Shown here one piece after another: positions 17,485 through 26,469 of a stretch of 64,000 nucleotides of DNA. The notes under the pieces were generated by a model, which was given only the letters and a program-made list of their open reading frames with translations, had not been told where the DNA came from and made no database searches. A program made the position numbers and the translations under genes. The DNA comes from Isosphaera pallida ATCC 43644 (GTDB lineage: Bacteria; Planctomycetota; Planctomycetia; Isosphaerales; Isosphaeraceae). Every line of letters starts with the position of its first letter. The stretch's first letter is position 1. Location: assembly GCF_000186345.1 (NCBI RefSeq), contig NC_014962.1:2756450-2820449 (forward strand), written 5' to 3'.

Positions 17485-18234
17485 TCAATCCAGCGGCTTG
17501 ATGCGGATGTTGCGAAACTGGACTAGGCTGGGCGAGCTGTTGAACTTGCCGGTTTCGCGGTTGACGCTGCCGTGATGTTGTAGCGCGATTGGTCCTCGTC
17601 GGGGAATGCCGGGCAGTTGAGCGTGTTCGATGACGGTCACGCCATTAAGGATCACGGTCAAACGATCGCCCACCAAGGTGATCTCGAACTCGTTCCATTC
17701 GCCCACTGGGCGGTCGGCCTGATGCTTGGGCGTGACCCCAGCACGCACCTCCGGGGGCAACGAGGCGTCCATCCGATAGCCGTAAACCTCGCCGGACCCG
17801 ATCGGCCAGCACCAAATGTTGACTTGCGACTTGCCTTTGCGGTCCCGTAAATAGACTCCCGAATCGCTATCCGGCAAGGCCAGTTTCAGAGGCTTGCCGT
17901 CAATCCCCCGGGCGTGAGTGCCGTCGGGCAGGACGTAGGCGACGTTGGGGTTGATGTAGGGGGTGTCTTTGATCCGCCACTCCAGCTTGAGCGTGAAGTC
18001 GCCAAACTCGCGTCGAGAAAACAAGTGCTTCTCACCCTTGGCTTCACTCATGGCGTCGTAGTCGATCACGCCATCGACGATTTTCCAATGGCCGTTGTCT
18101 CCTTCGGGGATAATCCACTCATCCAGATTCGAACCATTGAACAGAGTCAGAAAGCCCTCCTCGTTAGTCGAAGCCAAGGTCGGGGGCGCGACAAGCAGCG
18201 CGGCGGTCAAAAGCGCGGAAGCGGTGGCTGGCAT
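17485..18234 (-). CDS. Secreted DUF1080 (3-keto-disaccharide hydrolase-type) protein
   Basis: A 249-residue protein with an N-terminal signal peptide (PATASALLTAALLVAPPTLA) followed by one DUF1080 domain. Domain landmarks are GFLTLFNGSNLDEWI, HWKIVDGVIDY, LFSRREFGDFTLKLEWR, SDSGVYLR, EWNEFEITLVGDRLTVILNG, and the closing PIALQHHGS and RNIRIKPLD. DUF1080 is a concanavalin-like jelly roll; some members hydrolyse 3-keto-glycosides. ATG 18234 with GGAG nine bases upstream is preferred over the TTG five codons earlier. No partner oxidoreductase lies nearby, so the substrate cannot be inferred. Confidence 0.88.
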   Translation of the reverse strand: MPATASALLTAALLVAPPTLASTNEEGFLTLFNGSNLDEWIIPEGDNGHWKIVDGVIDYDAMSEAKGEKHLFSRREFGDFTLKLEWRIKDTPYINPNVAYVLPDGTHARGIDGKPLKLALPDSDSGVYLRDRKGKSQVNIWCWPIGSGEVYGYRMDASLPPEVRAGVTPKHQADRPVGEWNEFEITLVGDRLTVILNGVTVIEHAQLPGIPRRGPIALQHHGSVNRETGKFNSSPSLVQFRNIRIKPLD

Positions 18235-19031
18235 GGGATGCTTCTCCAAGCGGGAAACCGGATGGAACCAACAGCGCGGTGGACCCGCGTGGCTCTTACA
18301 CTAAAGCGGCGGTCCGCCGAAGTCCACGATCGACCTCCGACCAGGTTTGGCGACGTTGGGCACGGTTCAGCCGCTTTTTGGTGTTCAGAAGCCGAATAGA
18401 GGCTCCTCTCGGATCGCCCATGCCATCGACCCGAGAACCACCAGCTGGATGGAAGCGGCGAACCACGGTTTGGACGTCAGCTATCGCGGGTCGGCCAATG
18501 CGGCCAACCCATGCCCTCCCATCGCCATTAGAATCGTCCGCTTGAGCGGCCCGATCGGATCCAACGGGTCGAAAACTAGCAATCTCCAGGACCACCGCGC
18601 CATGCTTGGCCAGTTGCGGACCATGTCGGTTTGATGAGCTTGAGGGTCGCTCCACGGCGTGTCGCCGATCAAGAACGATGCCACCACTGTCGCCCGACTA
18701 CGAACCAGAAGCCACACCAGCGGACGCGACGGACCAACCCCACCCTCGTGAGGAACATCGCGTTGAACACCAACGAACCGATCCCATTCGCCAGGTCGTC
18801 ACGCGAGAACACGGAGTCTTGCCACTCGCCGATCGCCGCGATGGCCACTCCCGACGTCACGAAGTTGAACCAATGTCCGATCCCTCCGGCCGTCACGTGC
18901 AATATCATCGGCAAGGCTAGAGGTTCGCGGATTGAGATGCGTCATCAACAGCGATCGACTTGGCGCGGGCTGGCGGTCCGAGCCCTCCGACGTCACCCCA
19001 AAGTGGCCACCTTGGTTTCGAGGACGCGGGA
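18235..19031. other. Intergenic region, about 800 bp, with possible decayed membrane-protein sequence
   Basis: No intact gene is recognised. Two overlapping minus-strand frames (18669-18914 and 18481-18717) read as hydrophobic or structured peptide (for example HWFNFVTSGVAIAAIGEWQ, then PIGPLKRTILMAMGGHG). They could be a broken gene in two frames, but no family is recognised and chance cannot be excluded. Confidence 0.35.
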
Positions 19032-20273
19032 ATGAAGATGAATCCGATGGAATCGACACCGGCTCCCCGCGAAGGCGACCCGCCGCCCCACGTCGAGACG
19101 CGGCAGCTGAGTTTGCGATACGCCCACACCACCTCCGCGGCGCTGGAGGATCTGTCGTTGACGATCGCCTCGGGGGAATGGCTGACGGTGGCGGGACGCT
19201 CGGGAGCGGGCAAGACCACGCTGTTGCGCCTGCTCGCCGGGTTGGAGCGGCCCACCCGCGGCGTCATTCAGTTCAATGGCCGCGACCAACTTGAAGTGCC
19301 GCCTCATTGTCGCGGCGTGGGATACCTTTTTCAGGAACCCGCCCTGTTTCCCGACCGCGACGTGCGCGCTAATCTCGCTTTCGGCGCGGGGGACGATGAA
19401 ACCTGGTGTTTTTGGCGGTCCGGCCGCCGTGACCTCAAAGCGCGACGCGCAGCGCGGATCGAGGCGGTGGCGTTGCAGCTGGGCATCGCCGACCTGCTCG
19501 ATCGAGCGGTGGAAACCCTTTCTGGCGGGCAACGCCAGCGGGTCGCGTTGGGACGGGCGTTGGTTCATCCCCGTCCGCTGCTTCTGTTGGACGAACCCCT
19601 GGCCGCGCTCGATCCGAATTGCCGCCGTGACCTCATCGACGACCTGCGCGATCTGCGTCCCGTCTTGCGGGCCACGGTGGTTCATGTCACCCACGACCTC
19701 CGCGACGCTCTGGCGCTGGCCGATCGGGTGGCAGTGTTGGGCCAAGGCCGTTTGCGTCAGATTGGCCCACCCGCGGCGCTGCGCAACGACCCGGACCATC
19801 TAGACGTGATCGGCCTTTTCGACGATCCACCAGTCAATCGTCTAGCGGGACGACTTGCGACCGATGGTGGAAAATCGTTTTCCTTTCTTGTCGATTCCTT
19901 GGGATGTGCCATTCGTTTGCCCAAGGTCGAATCCTCCCGCCTCCGTGTCGGCCCAGTGATTCTGGCGATCCGTCCTGAAGCGATCAGCTGGGAAGATCCG
20001 CCAGGGCTTGATGAACCGAGACTCGATCTGATCGACGCCGCCGACGAAACGACGAGGCTCGCGGTCGAGGACCGTGGCTGGGGGTGGATTGTGACCGCTG
20101 GTCGCTCTGACAGACGCTTTCGCCTTCGAGCGTTAAGGATCAACCCGCCCGGTTTGACCGCACGGCAACCTTGCCAAGCCCAAGCAGTGGCCAATCTGGC
20201 CCGCAGTCGTTGGTGGGTGGCCTGGTCGTGCTGCCAATGGTTCGATCCGGCGACCGGGTGTCGTCTGGACTGA
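19032..20273 (+). CDS. ABC transporter ATP-binding protein (CysA/PotA/UgpC-like)
   Basis: A 413-residue ATPase subunit. Walker A GRSGAGKT is at 55-62, Q-loop Gln101, signature LSGGQ at 163-167, Walker B LLLLDEP at 183-189, and H-loop His221. The C-terminal 170 residues have short beta strands (VGPVILAIRPEAISWE) typical of the TOBE-like regulatory domain of importer ATPases. This places it with sulfate, molybdate, iron, polyamine or sugar import ATPases. Its start, ATG 19032, has only a weak ribosome-binding site. No permease or binding-protein gene is adjacent in this window, so it is an orphan and its substrate is undetermined. An insertion-like stretch (about 119-136, GAGDDETWCFWRSGRRDL) precedes the signature. 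Confidence 0.85.
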   Translation: MKMNPMESTPAPREGDPPPHVETRQLSLRYAHTTSAALEDLSLTIASGEWLTVAGRSGAGKTTLLRLLAGLERPTRGVIQFNGRDQLEVPPHCRGVGYLFQEPALFPDRDVRANLAFGAGDDETWCFWRSGRRDLKARRAARIEAVALQLGIADLLDRAVETLSGGQRQRVALGRALVHPRPLLLLDEPLAALDPNCRRDLIDDLRDLRPVLRATVVHVTHDLRDALALADRVAVLGQGRLRQIGPPAALRNDPDHLDVIGLFDDPPVNRLAGRLATDGGKSFSFLVDSLGCAIRLPKVESSRLRVGPVILAIRPEAISWEDPPGLDEPRLDLIDAADETTRLAVEDRGWGWIVTAGRSDRRFRLRALRINPPGLTARQPCQAQAVANLARSRWWVAWSCCQWFDPATGCRLD

Positions 20274-20421
20274 GCAGTTACGATAACGTAGGAAACACGG
20301 CTCGCTTCGCCAATCCGATCGCCGAATCCCACGCGCATGGCCGGGTATTGTATTAAGTGGCGAGGCGTTGACGAGCCGCACGAATTCGCCCACACTTGAA
20401 CATCAGGGAGATTCTCATCTT

Positions 20422-20982
20422 ATGCGACCTCACATGAGCCAATCCATTTGGACACCCTTTCGCATCACACTGAGTAGTCTAGTCGCATTCCTGATGGGGG
20501 TGGAATCCGCGGCGGCCCAAGTGATCGTGGTCAACCCCAACACCAACCGTCCTAGCGTCCCCGCGTTGGGGATCAACCCGTCGTACACCGTAACGGTTTC
20601 ACCTGGTCAAGGGGTGGTTCTTCCTCGTGTGAGCGACTCGGCCTTCATCGTTCCGAACCCGATTTTCGTGCCGGGCTTTGGTTACGGCTTCGTGCCAGGA
20701 GTGGGGATTGGTCCCGGCGTGGTCGCGCCCCAGACCTTCTTCCCTGCCCCTGGGTTTGGTGGAGGCTTGTATCGTCCAGGCTTCAACGCGCCTGGTTACA
20801 TCTACGGACGAGGTTACTACAACGCCTACCCTCCTCCGGCCAACGCCTACGTGCTACCCACCGCTCCTCTGCCGAGCATCAATCCGGGGCTCATTCCCAA
20901 TCAACCTCCGTTTAACGGAGCGATCCACCGGGCCATTCAAGGGCGATCTGTCCACGGCCCCATCACCGTCATCGGCAATTGA
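20422..20982 (+). CDS. Secreted Gly/Pro/Tyr-rich hypothetical protein
   Basis: A 186-residue protein with a signal peptide (hydrophobic ITLSSLVAFLMGV, cleavage after ESAAA). The mature part is unusually rich in Gly, Pro, Phe, Tyr and Asn, with repeated PGFG/GYG/PG turns (VPGFGYGFVPGVGIGPG, PAPGFGGGLYRPGFNAPGY). That composition suggests an extended or structural extracellular protein. No catalytic motif is seen and no family is recognised. A GGGAG precedes ATG 20422 at a somewhat long spacing; ATG 20434 is an alternative. The gene stands alone between the ABC ATPase and the Tat protein. Confidence 0.6.
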   Translation: MRPHMSQSIWTPFRITLSSLVAFLMGVESAAAQVIVVNPNTNRPSVPALGINPSYTVTVSPGQGVVLPRVSDSAFIVPNPIFVPGFGYGFVPGVGIGPGVVAPQTFFPAPGFGGGLYRPGFNAPGYIYGRGYYNAYPPPANAYVLPTAPLPSINPGLIPNQPPFNGAIHRAIQGRSVHGPITVIGN

Positions 20983-21062
20983 GCCGCGGGAACAGCCCCA
21001 CCATCTCGTTCTCACGCATTCCGACTCCGAACTGAATGAAATGAAGAGAAGGCAAGTACGCC

Positions 21063-22574
21063 ATGAAACGCACGGATCAGCGAGAATGGAATCGTCGCGC
21101 CTTCCTGGGGGCGATGGGCGCGATCTCGGTCTCAACCTCGGGTTGGATGACCGGCGGGACGCCACCGGCGTCCGCCGCGTTGATGTCCAAGCGGTCTCCC
21201 TGCCCCCACGCCCAAAACAACCTTCCCGAACCCGGCGAACGCCCCCCCGCGCCTCCTCAAGGGGTACGGGTGGTCAACCCCAAGGGACGAGTGCCGGTCT
21301 CGCTCATCATCGACGACTCCACGCCGTTGGTCAATCTCGCACATTTCGCCATTCCTCAATTCGCCGAGGTCTTCCCGGACAACTATCGACAAAACTGGCG
21401 CGTCTTGCCTCGGGAAATCCCCGACGCCTTCGTGCGTGAGTTTATCGAGTTTGGTCGATCCCACGGGGTCCGAGGCAAGTATAGCGTGGTTCCCTATCCC
21501 GCCTGCGTTGGCTGGGTGGACCGCGACTTCCCCGGTTGGACCCGACGCGAATTAGAGGCTAGCCTGGCCCTGATTCGGGATGAGATCGCCCCCGACTGGG
21601 ATATCCATCCCGAGATGATCTCGCACACCTGGGCCATCGACGTGAAAACCGGCCGCCCTTACCCAGAGCGCACCGCCGACTTTCAGGAAAACTGGGGCTT
21701 CAGCGTCGGCAAGGACGCCACCTTTCTCACCGAATATCTCGCCTATGCGTTGAAGATCCTCAAGAATGTGGGATTCCTTTGCCAAGGCATCACCACTCCC
21801 GGAGGTTTCGGCAATCGGGTCTTGCGGGACCTTTCGCTGGCCAGCCGCGACGCGGTGGGTTCGTTGTTTCCTCAAGTCGATGTGGCTCACTATGTTCGGC
21901 ATCTTTACACCGATGACCGATCGGTCGCGCCCCGGGTGGAGTTCGCCGAAGGGCTCAATGGACCCAGCCCGCGTTGCGTGGTCTCGATCATCGGTTGCAC
22001 AGGGGACTGGTTTGGTGGTTGGGACGGTCTGGAAATCGGCTCGGCCGATCGGTTCCTCACCCCGGACGGCCAGTCGGGACGGCTCGCCGAGGTGATCGCG
22101 CGGGGAGAGCCGGCCGTGATGGTCAGCCACTGGCCAGGGATGTATTGTAACGGCAGCAAAGAGGGCTTCGCCATCCTCCAAGCGGTCGTCGAACGTCTGG
22201 AGGCGTCATATCGGGATCGGATCATCTGGATGAACCTTGACGGGATTGCCCACGCCTGGGCCGCCCGGGTTTTGACCGCGATCCGTCTTCACCCCCTTGA
22301 AGCTCCCCAGGAGGGGCAATCCTCGCTGGAGTTGGACGCCCCCTTCCCTTGCGACGCCTTCACCTTGGAGTGGGACCGCACCGCCTGGAACCCGCCCCGC
22401 GATCGTCCCCTGATGGTGCGAACCCCGGACAATCGGATGATCCGCCTGGAGCCAATCACCCGTCCTGAGCGTTTGGAGCCAGGGTGCGTCCTGGCCGACG
22501 AGCCACGTGAATGTCTGATCGCCTGTTTCGACCTGCCCCGTGGCCGCAGCCGGATCGAGGCGGGTTCCCTTTGA
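21063..22574 (+). CDS. Tat-exported protein with polysaccharide-deacetylase-like features
   Basis: A 503-residue protein with a twin-arginine signal (RRAFLGAMGA, residues 11-20). The mature part opens with PVSLIIDDSTPLVNLAHF, whose double aspartate in a hydrophobic strand recalls the NodB/polysaccharide-deacetylase metal site. Later candidate metal ligands are DIHPEMISHTW and MVSHWPGMY. This resembles planctomycete hypothetical proteins of the glycoside hydrolase/deacetylase superfamily, a (beta/alpha)-barrel; activity is not proven. Export folded through Tat would fit a metal-bound enzyme. The upstream neighbour is the Gly-rich secreted protein (80 bp gap); the next gene converges. Confidence 0.65.
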   Translation: MKRTDQREWNRRAFLGAMGAISVSTSGWMTGGTPPASAALMSKRSPCPHAQNNLPEPGERPPAPPQGVRVVNPKGRVPVSLIIDDSTPLVNLAHFAIPQFAEVFPDNYRQNWRVLPREIPDAFVREFIEFGRSHGVRGKYSVVPYPACVGWVDRDFPGWTRRELEASLALIRDEIAPDWDIHPEMISHTWAIDVKTGRPYPERTADFQENWGFSVGKDATFLTEYLAYALKILKNVGFLCQGITTPGGFGNRVLRDLSLASRDAVGSLFPQVDVAHYVRHLYTDDRSVAPRVEFAEGLNGPSPRCVVSIIGCTGDWFGGWDGLEIGSADRFLTPDGQSGRLAEVIARGEPAVMVSHWPGMYCNGSKEGFAILQAVVERLEASYRDRIIWMNLDGIAHAWAARVLTAIRLHPLEAPQEGQSSLELDAPFPCDAFTLEWDRTAWNPPRDRPLMVRTPDNRMIRLEPITRPERLEPGCVLADEPRECLIACFDLPRGRSRIEAGSL

Positions 22575-22816
22575 CGCGAAGAACCCGGCGAAACATGAGG
22601 CGATATCCTAGTTCTTCAACCTTGAGCCTCACCATCGCGTCTCTTCATCCGGCCACCTAAAGCAGCAGGCAACCTTTTGGACTCGGACCAATTGCGGTGG
22701 AGGCTAACCACATTCCCGGAAGAAGAAAAACAGGTCCGCCCGTCATGCCGCCAACCCAGCGCGACGGGCGAATTGAGGCGTTTCAATCCGTTCCTTAGCA
22801 AGCAACCCCGCATAGC

Positions 22817-25800
22817 TCACTTGAGCCTGGAGAGGTACTCGATCAGGTCGAGGAACTCGGTGGGGGACATCGCGCCGGCGAGGCCTTCGGGCATGCTCGA
22901 CTGTTTGACCTGGAGAATTTCAACCACCTCAGTCTTGGGAATCACCACTTTGTCTTTGCCGTCGAAGATGATCACCTCTTGGTCGCTTGAGGGAACTCGC
23001 AACCCGGAGACCACCCGACCATCCTCGACTTCAACGGTGGTGGTCAGATAGTCGTCGGCGACCTCAGCGTTGGGGTCGATGATCGACTCGACCAACTTTT
23101 GCCGGGACAGCCGTTCGGCCACCTTGGCGAGGTTGGGGCCGTATTCCTGGCCCTCGCCGTTGCCGACCTTGTGACAGGCGGTGCAGTTGCGCACGAAAAT
23201 CTCCCGGCCCTTGGTAGGGTTGCCACCCTCAAGCGTAGCCAGAGCGTTGTATGCCTTGTCGCGGACCTCGGGGGTAACCTCGAGGGCGTTGGCTGAACTG
23301 AGCAACAGCCGCAGGTGACGCGACGCCTCCAAGCCCGCCTTGTGAGCGGCCATCACCTCATTGAGCGCCGCGAGCCCCTGAGGATTGTCCGCGGCGAGGG
23401 TGCCGTTATAGTAGGCCGTCCGCCAAACCGGCTCGTTGGCGCTCAAGGCATGTTCAATGGTGTAGGACAGCCACTTGTCGAGCGGTTGCGCAGCGGCCTC
23501 AAGGATGGCTTCGACCGCCCGCGACTCGGGGAGGAAGCTGAGGGCGCGAACCGCCTCCAGACGGACGCGGGGATGCTCGTCGTGGACGGCGCGGGCGAGG
23601 ACCGCGAAGCTGCGTTCTGGGTCCAGATAGGTCCGCTCGTCGGCGAGGATGCGGATCGCCGCAGCGCGGGCTTGGCCCAGCTTTGCTGAAGTCGCCACCT
23701 GTTCAAGCAAATCGAAATTCACTCGATGATACGATTGGAGCGCCCAGAGCGCTTCGCAACGAAGACGGTCGAACTCGGGATCATCTGGGTTGAGGGTCCG
23801 CACCCAGGAATCCACGGCATTAGCTACGGCGTCGGCGGCGAAGTCGCGCAGCGCCCGGCGGGCGCGGTAGCGGGTCCGCCATTCTGGGGCACGAAGCTGT
23901 TCGAGCAACTCGGGGATGGTCTTGCCGTCTTGGGTCGTTGGCTCGATCAGGGGACGATCCTTGGCGACCAGGCGGTAAATCCGGCCCCGTTGCTTATCCC
24001 GGTTGGGATCGCGCTGGGAGTACTGCATATGACCAATCAAGGCGTTGGCCCAATCCACGAACCAAACCGCTCCGTCGGGGCCGATCTGGGGATCGCCAGG
24101 TCGGAAGTGCTTGTCGGTTGAGCGGATGAGGTCGTCGGGGGAGCCATCGGCCTTCTTGAGCCGTTGGCCGCGGAATCCTGCGCCGTCATCTTCCAGGGTG
24201 AACCGGGGCATCCCATTCATGTTGATCACGCAGGCGTAGGTGATCTGACCTTGAAGGTCGTCGGGCAAATGCCGCGAGACCAGAATCTCGTTGCCCAACG
24301 CCGGTCGCATCCCCTCGTTGTTGAAGATGGTGTCCAGACCTTTGCGGTTATTGGTCCACGCGGTCGAGAGAGGAGCATCCCAGTGGTGGTTGGCGGTGGT
24401 GCCATCGCCCACGATGCCTTGGCCCCACTGGTCGAAGACGTAGCACCAGGAGTTGTATTGGCCCGGGAGGGTGAATTGACGGATCACCCAGGTCCGAGGA
24501 TCGAACACATACGCGCCACCCGAGCCAAAACTGCGATGAGGACCGCGTGGAGTTTCTAACGTGGTACTGGTAGCGATGCCCTCAAGCATGTGCAGAAGAC
24601 CACCGTGACTCCATTCCCAAGCGCCGCAGGTGTGGTGGGTGTCGTCGGTGGCCCAACCGTCCATCAGGAATTCAACCTGGTCGGCGCGGTCGTCGCCGTC
24701 GTTGTCCTTGAGGAACAGGACGCGGGGTTGATCGACCACCAGGACGCCACCGTTCCAAAACTCGAACCCAGTGGGGCAATGCAGCTTGTCGTAGAAGACC
24801 TTGACGCGGTCGGCCACGCCGTCCTTGTCGTCATCCTCGAAAATGAGCAGACGATCGGATGGTTTGGGGTCGCCCGGTTTCCACTGGGGATAGGTGGGCA
24901 TGCAGGCGACCCACAGGCGGCCCTTGGCGTCGAAGTTGAGTTGGACCGGGTTGGCCAGTTCGGGGAACCGGGTTTCGTCGGCGAAGAGTTTGAGTTCCAG
25001 ACCCTCGGCCACGGCGGTGACCGCTTTGAATTCCAACGGGGTCAAGTAGCGCAGTTCCTCAGCTTCGGAATACTTCTGCCGCGGGTCGCCAAACCGGGTC
25101 GGGGGCACGTACAACTCGCCGGTCCGCGAGTCGTCGGGAATGGGGGAGATCGGTCGTCCCTGGACCAAGTCAAAGATTCTGCGGTCGCGCACCGCCACCA
25201 TGTTGCGGATCTTGACGTATTCGCGCGGGAAAGTTTCGGTGTCCCAGGTGCGGCGGCCGCCATAAACGTACCAGCCATTGAGCATTCGATAATCTTGCTG
25301 GTGGTACCACGCCCTGTCGATCACCTCGGCGCGGAGGCGTTCGAATAGGGCGGTGCCGGCCAGATCGGCACGGGGGTGGGGCGAACCGAACAGCGCCTGG
25401 TCGAGCAGGCGGCTCACCAAACGGTTCCCCTCGGTGTTGAGGTGGCAGCCGTTGACAGTGTAGCGCAAACCCTGACCATGTTGAAATCGTTCCTGTGTGG
25501 GGGTGAACAGATCGACGAAGAGGAGACCACGACGCGCCGCCACGCGTTGAATCGCCTGGGTGTAGGCGGCCAGGCGGCGGTTCTCCTCAACGCCGGAGGG
25601 CAGATAAGGATCGCCGCTGACCTCGAAAGCGACCGGCGAGACCAGCACGAACCGGGGCGGCCCCTGGTGATCGGCGCGGGGATATTGGGCGGCGAAGTCA
25701 TCGAGAAAGCGGTCGTAGGTGGACTCGAAGTTGGCCAGCGCTTCGGGGTCGTCGCCGGCAAACGACTCGTTGAAGCCGAAGAAGCAGAGGTATGTATCGG

Positions 25801-26194
25801 CGCGGAAGACCGCCACGGGGTCGTCGATCTTGGTGTAGTCGTTGGGGCGTTGGCGTTGGCCCACTTCATCGGCGGGCCAGGCGAAGTTGCGGACCCGCAG
25901 TTCGGATTGGGGGAAACGCAGGTGCAGCCAGGTCTCGAAATGGCCGTCGAGGTTGAAACGCTCGGCCAGGCTGTTGCCCAGGAACGCGACTTTTTCTCCG
26001 TTTGCCAAGCTCAGGGGCGGGGAGGCCAGGGTTGTGGCTTGGGGAGCCGCGATGGAGTCGGTTGGTCGCGCTGGATGGGCAACGCCTTGATCCAAGGGGA
26101 TCAACCCGAACCTCATAGTCGCCAGCATCAGGGGAATCGTGATGAACGCCAATCCAATGGGCGCGACGCGCTGGAAACGTAGTGAGGATCGCAC
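22817..26194 (-). CDS. PVC-type haem-binding CxxCH protein with N-terminal SGNH/GDSL-like domain and HEAT-like repeats
   Basis: About 1,125 residues from GTG 26194, which has GGGAG nine bases upstream; the frame is open to an ATG at 26302. After a signal/anchor segment (IGLAFITIPLMLATM) comes an SGNH-hydrolase-like region: GNSLAERF (73-80), FFGFNES, and CHLNTEGN near residue 255. The middle third is the beta-propeller of planctomycete membrane-bound dehydrogenase proteins (NPVQLNFDAKGRLWVACMP, LIFEDDDKDGVADRVKVF). HEAT-like helices follow (WRTRYRARRALRDFAADAV, PRVRLEAVRALSFL). The C-terminus is a cytochrome c-like domain with CTACH at 1004-1008. Role: probably periplasmic carbohydrate oxidation or hydrolysis with electron transfer; the substrate is unknown. 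Confidence 0.88.
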   Translation of the reverse strand: MRSSLRFQRVAPIGLAFITIPLMLATMRFGLIPLDQGVAHPARPTDSIAAPQATTLASPPLSLANGEKVAFLGNSLAERFNLDGHFETWLHLRFPQSELRVRNFAWPADEVGQRQRPNDYTKIDDPVAVFRADTYLCFFGFNESFAGDDPEALANFESTYDRFLDDFAAQYPRADHQGPPRFVLVSPVAFEVSGDPYLPSGVEENRRLAAYTQAIQRVAARRGLLFVDLFTPTQERFQHGQGLRYTVNGCHLNTEGNRLVSRLLDQALFGSPHPRADLAGTALFERLRAEVIDRAWYHQQDYRMLNGWYVYGGRRTWDTETFPREYVKIRNMVAVRDRRIFDLVQGRPISPIPDDSRTGELYVPPTRFGDPRQKYSEAEELRYLTPLEFKAVTAVAEGLELKLFADETRFPELANPVQLNFDAKGRLWVACMPTYPQWKPGDPKPSDRLLIFEDDDKDGVADRVKVFYDKLHCPTGFEFWNGGVLVVDQPRVLFLKDNDGDDRADQVEFLMDGWATDDTHHTCGAWEWSHGGLLHMLEGIATSTTLETPRGPHRSFGSGGAYVFDPRTWVIRQFTLPGQYNSWCYVFDQWGQGIVGDGTTANHHWDAPLSTAWTNNRKGLDTIFNNEGMRPALGNEILVSRHLPDDLQGQITYACVINMNGMPRFTLEDDGAGFRGQRLKKADGSPDDLIRSTDKHFRPGDPQIGPDGAVWFVDWANALIGHMQYSQRDPNRDKQRGRIYRLVAKDRPLIEPTTQDGKTIPELLEQLRAPEWRTRYRARRALRDFAADAVANAVDSWVRTLNPDDPEFDRLRCEALWALQSYHRVNFDLLEQVATSAKLGQARAAAIRILADERTYLDPERSFAVLARAVHDEHPRVRLEAVRALSFLPESRAVEAILEAAAQPLDKWLSYTIEHALSANEPVWRTAYYNGTLAADNPQGLAALNEVMAAHKAGLEASRHLRLLLSSANALEVTPEVRDKAYNALATLEGGNPTKGREIFVRNCTACHKVGNGEGQEYGPNLAKVAERLSRQKLVESIIDPNAEVADDYLTTTVEVEDGRVVSGLRVPSSDQEVIIFDGKDKVVIPKTEVVEILQVKQSSMPEGLAGAMSPTEFLDLIEYLSRLK

Positions 26195-26469
26195 GAGGCG
26201 GGACTCCCAGAAAACAAGGCGAGCGGGGAGGGTGGAGATCGGGGCGGGATTGATTCCCGATTTTGGTCCTCTCACGCGGAAATGTCCAGCGGGAAGCCCC
26301 ATCCATGCCGAGGCGTGGGGAAGTCGGTCGGGGGGTTCGAAAGCCGATTGGGCGCGATCGCCTCTCCCTCGTGCAGGTCAAGCGGGAACCGACGCGCCCG
26401 GAATCATTCATACGACTTGAAAAGGCATGGGCGGACCGGCTGGAAAAGCTGACCGCCATTCCGTTCCGT

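Noticed and set aside
18481-18914. Membrane-protein gene broken in two frames
   Set aside because: Hydrophobic peptides appear in two frames but match no family I know; chance cannot be excluded, so it is not called as a pseudogene.
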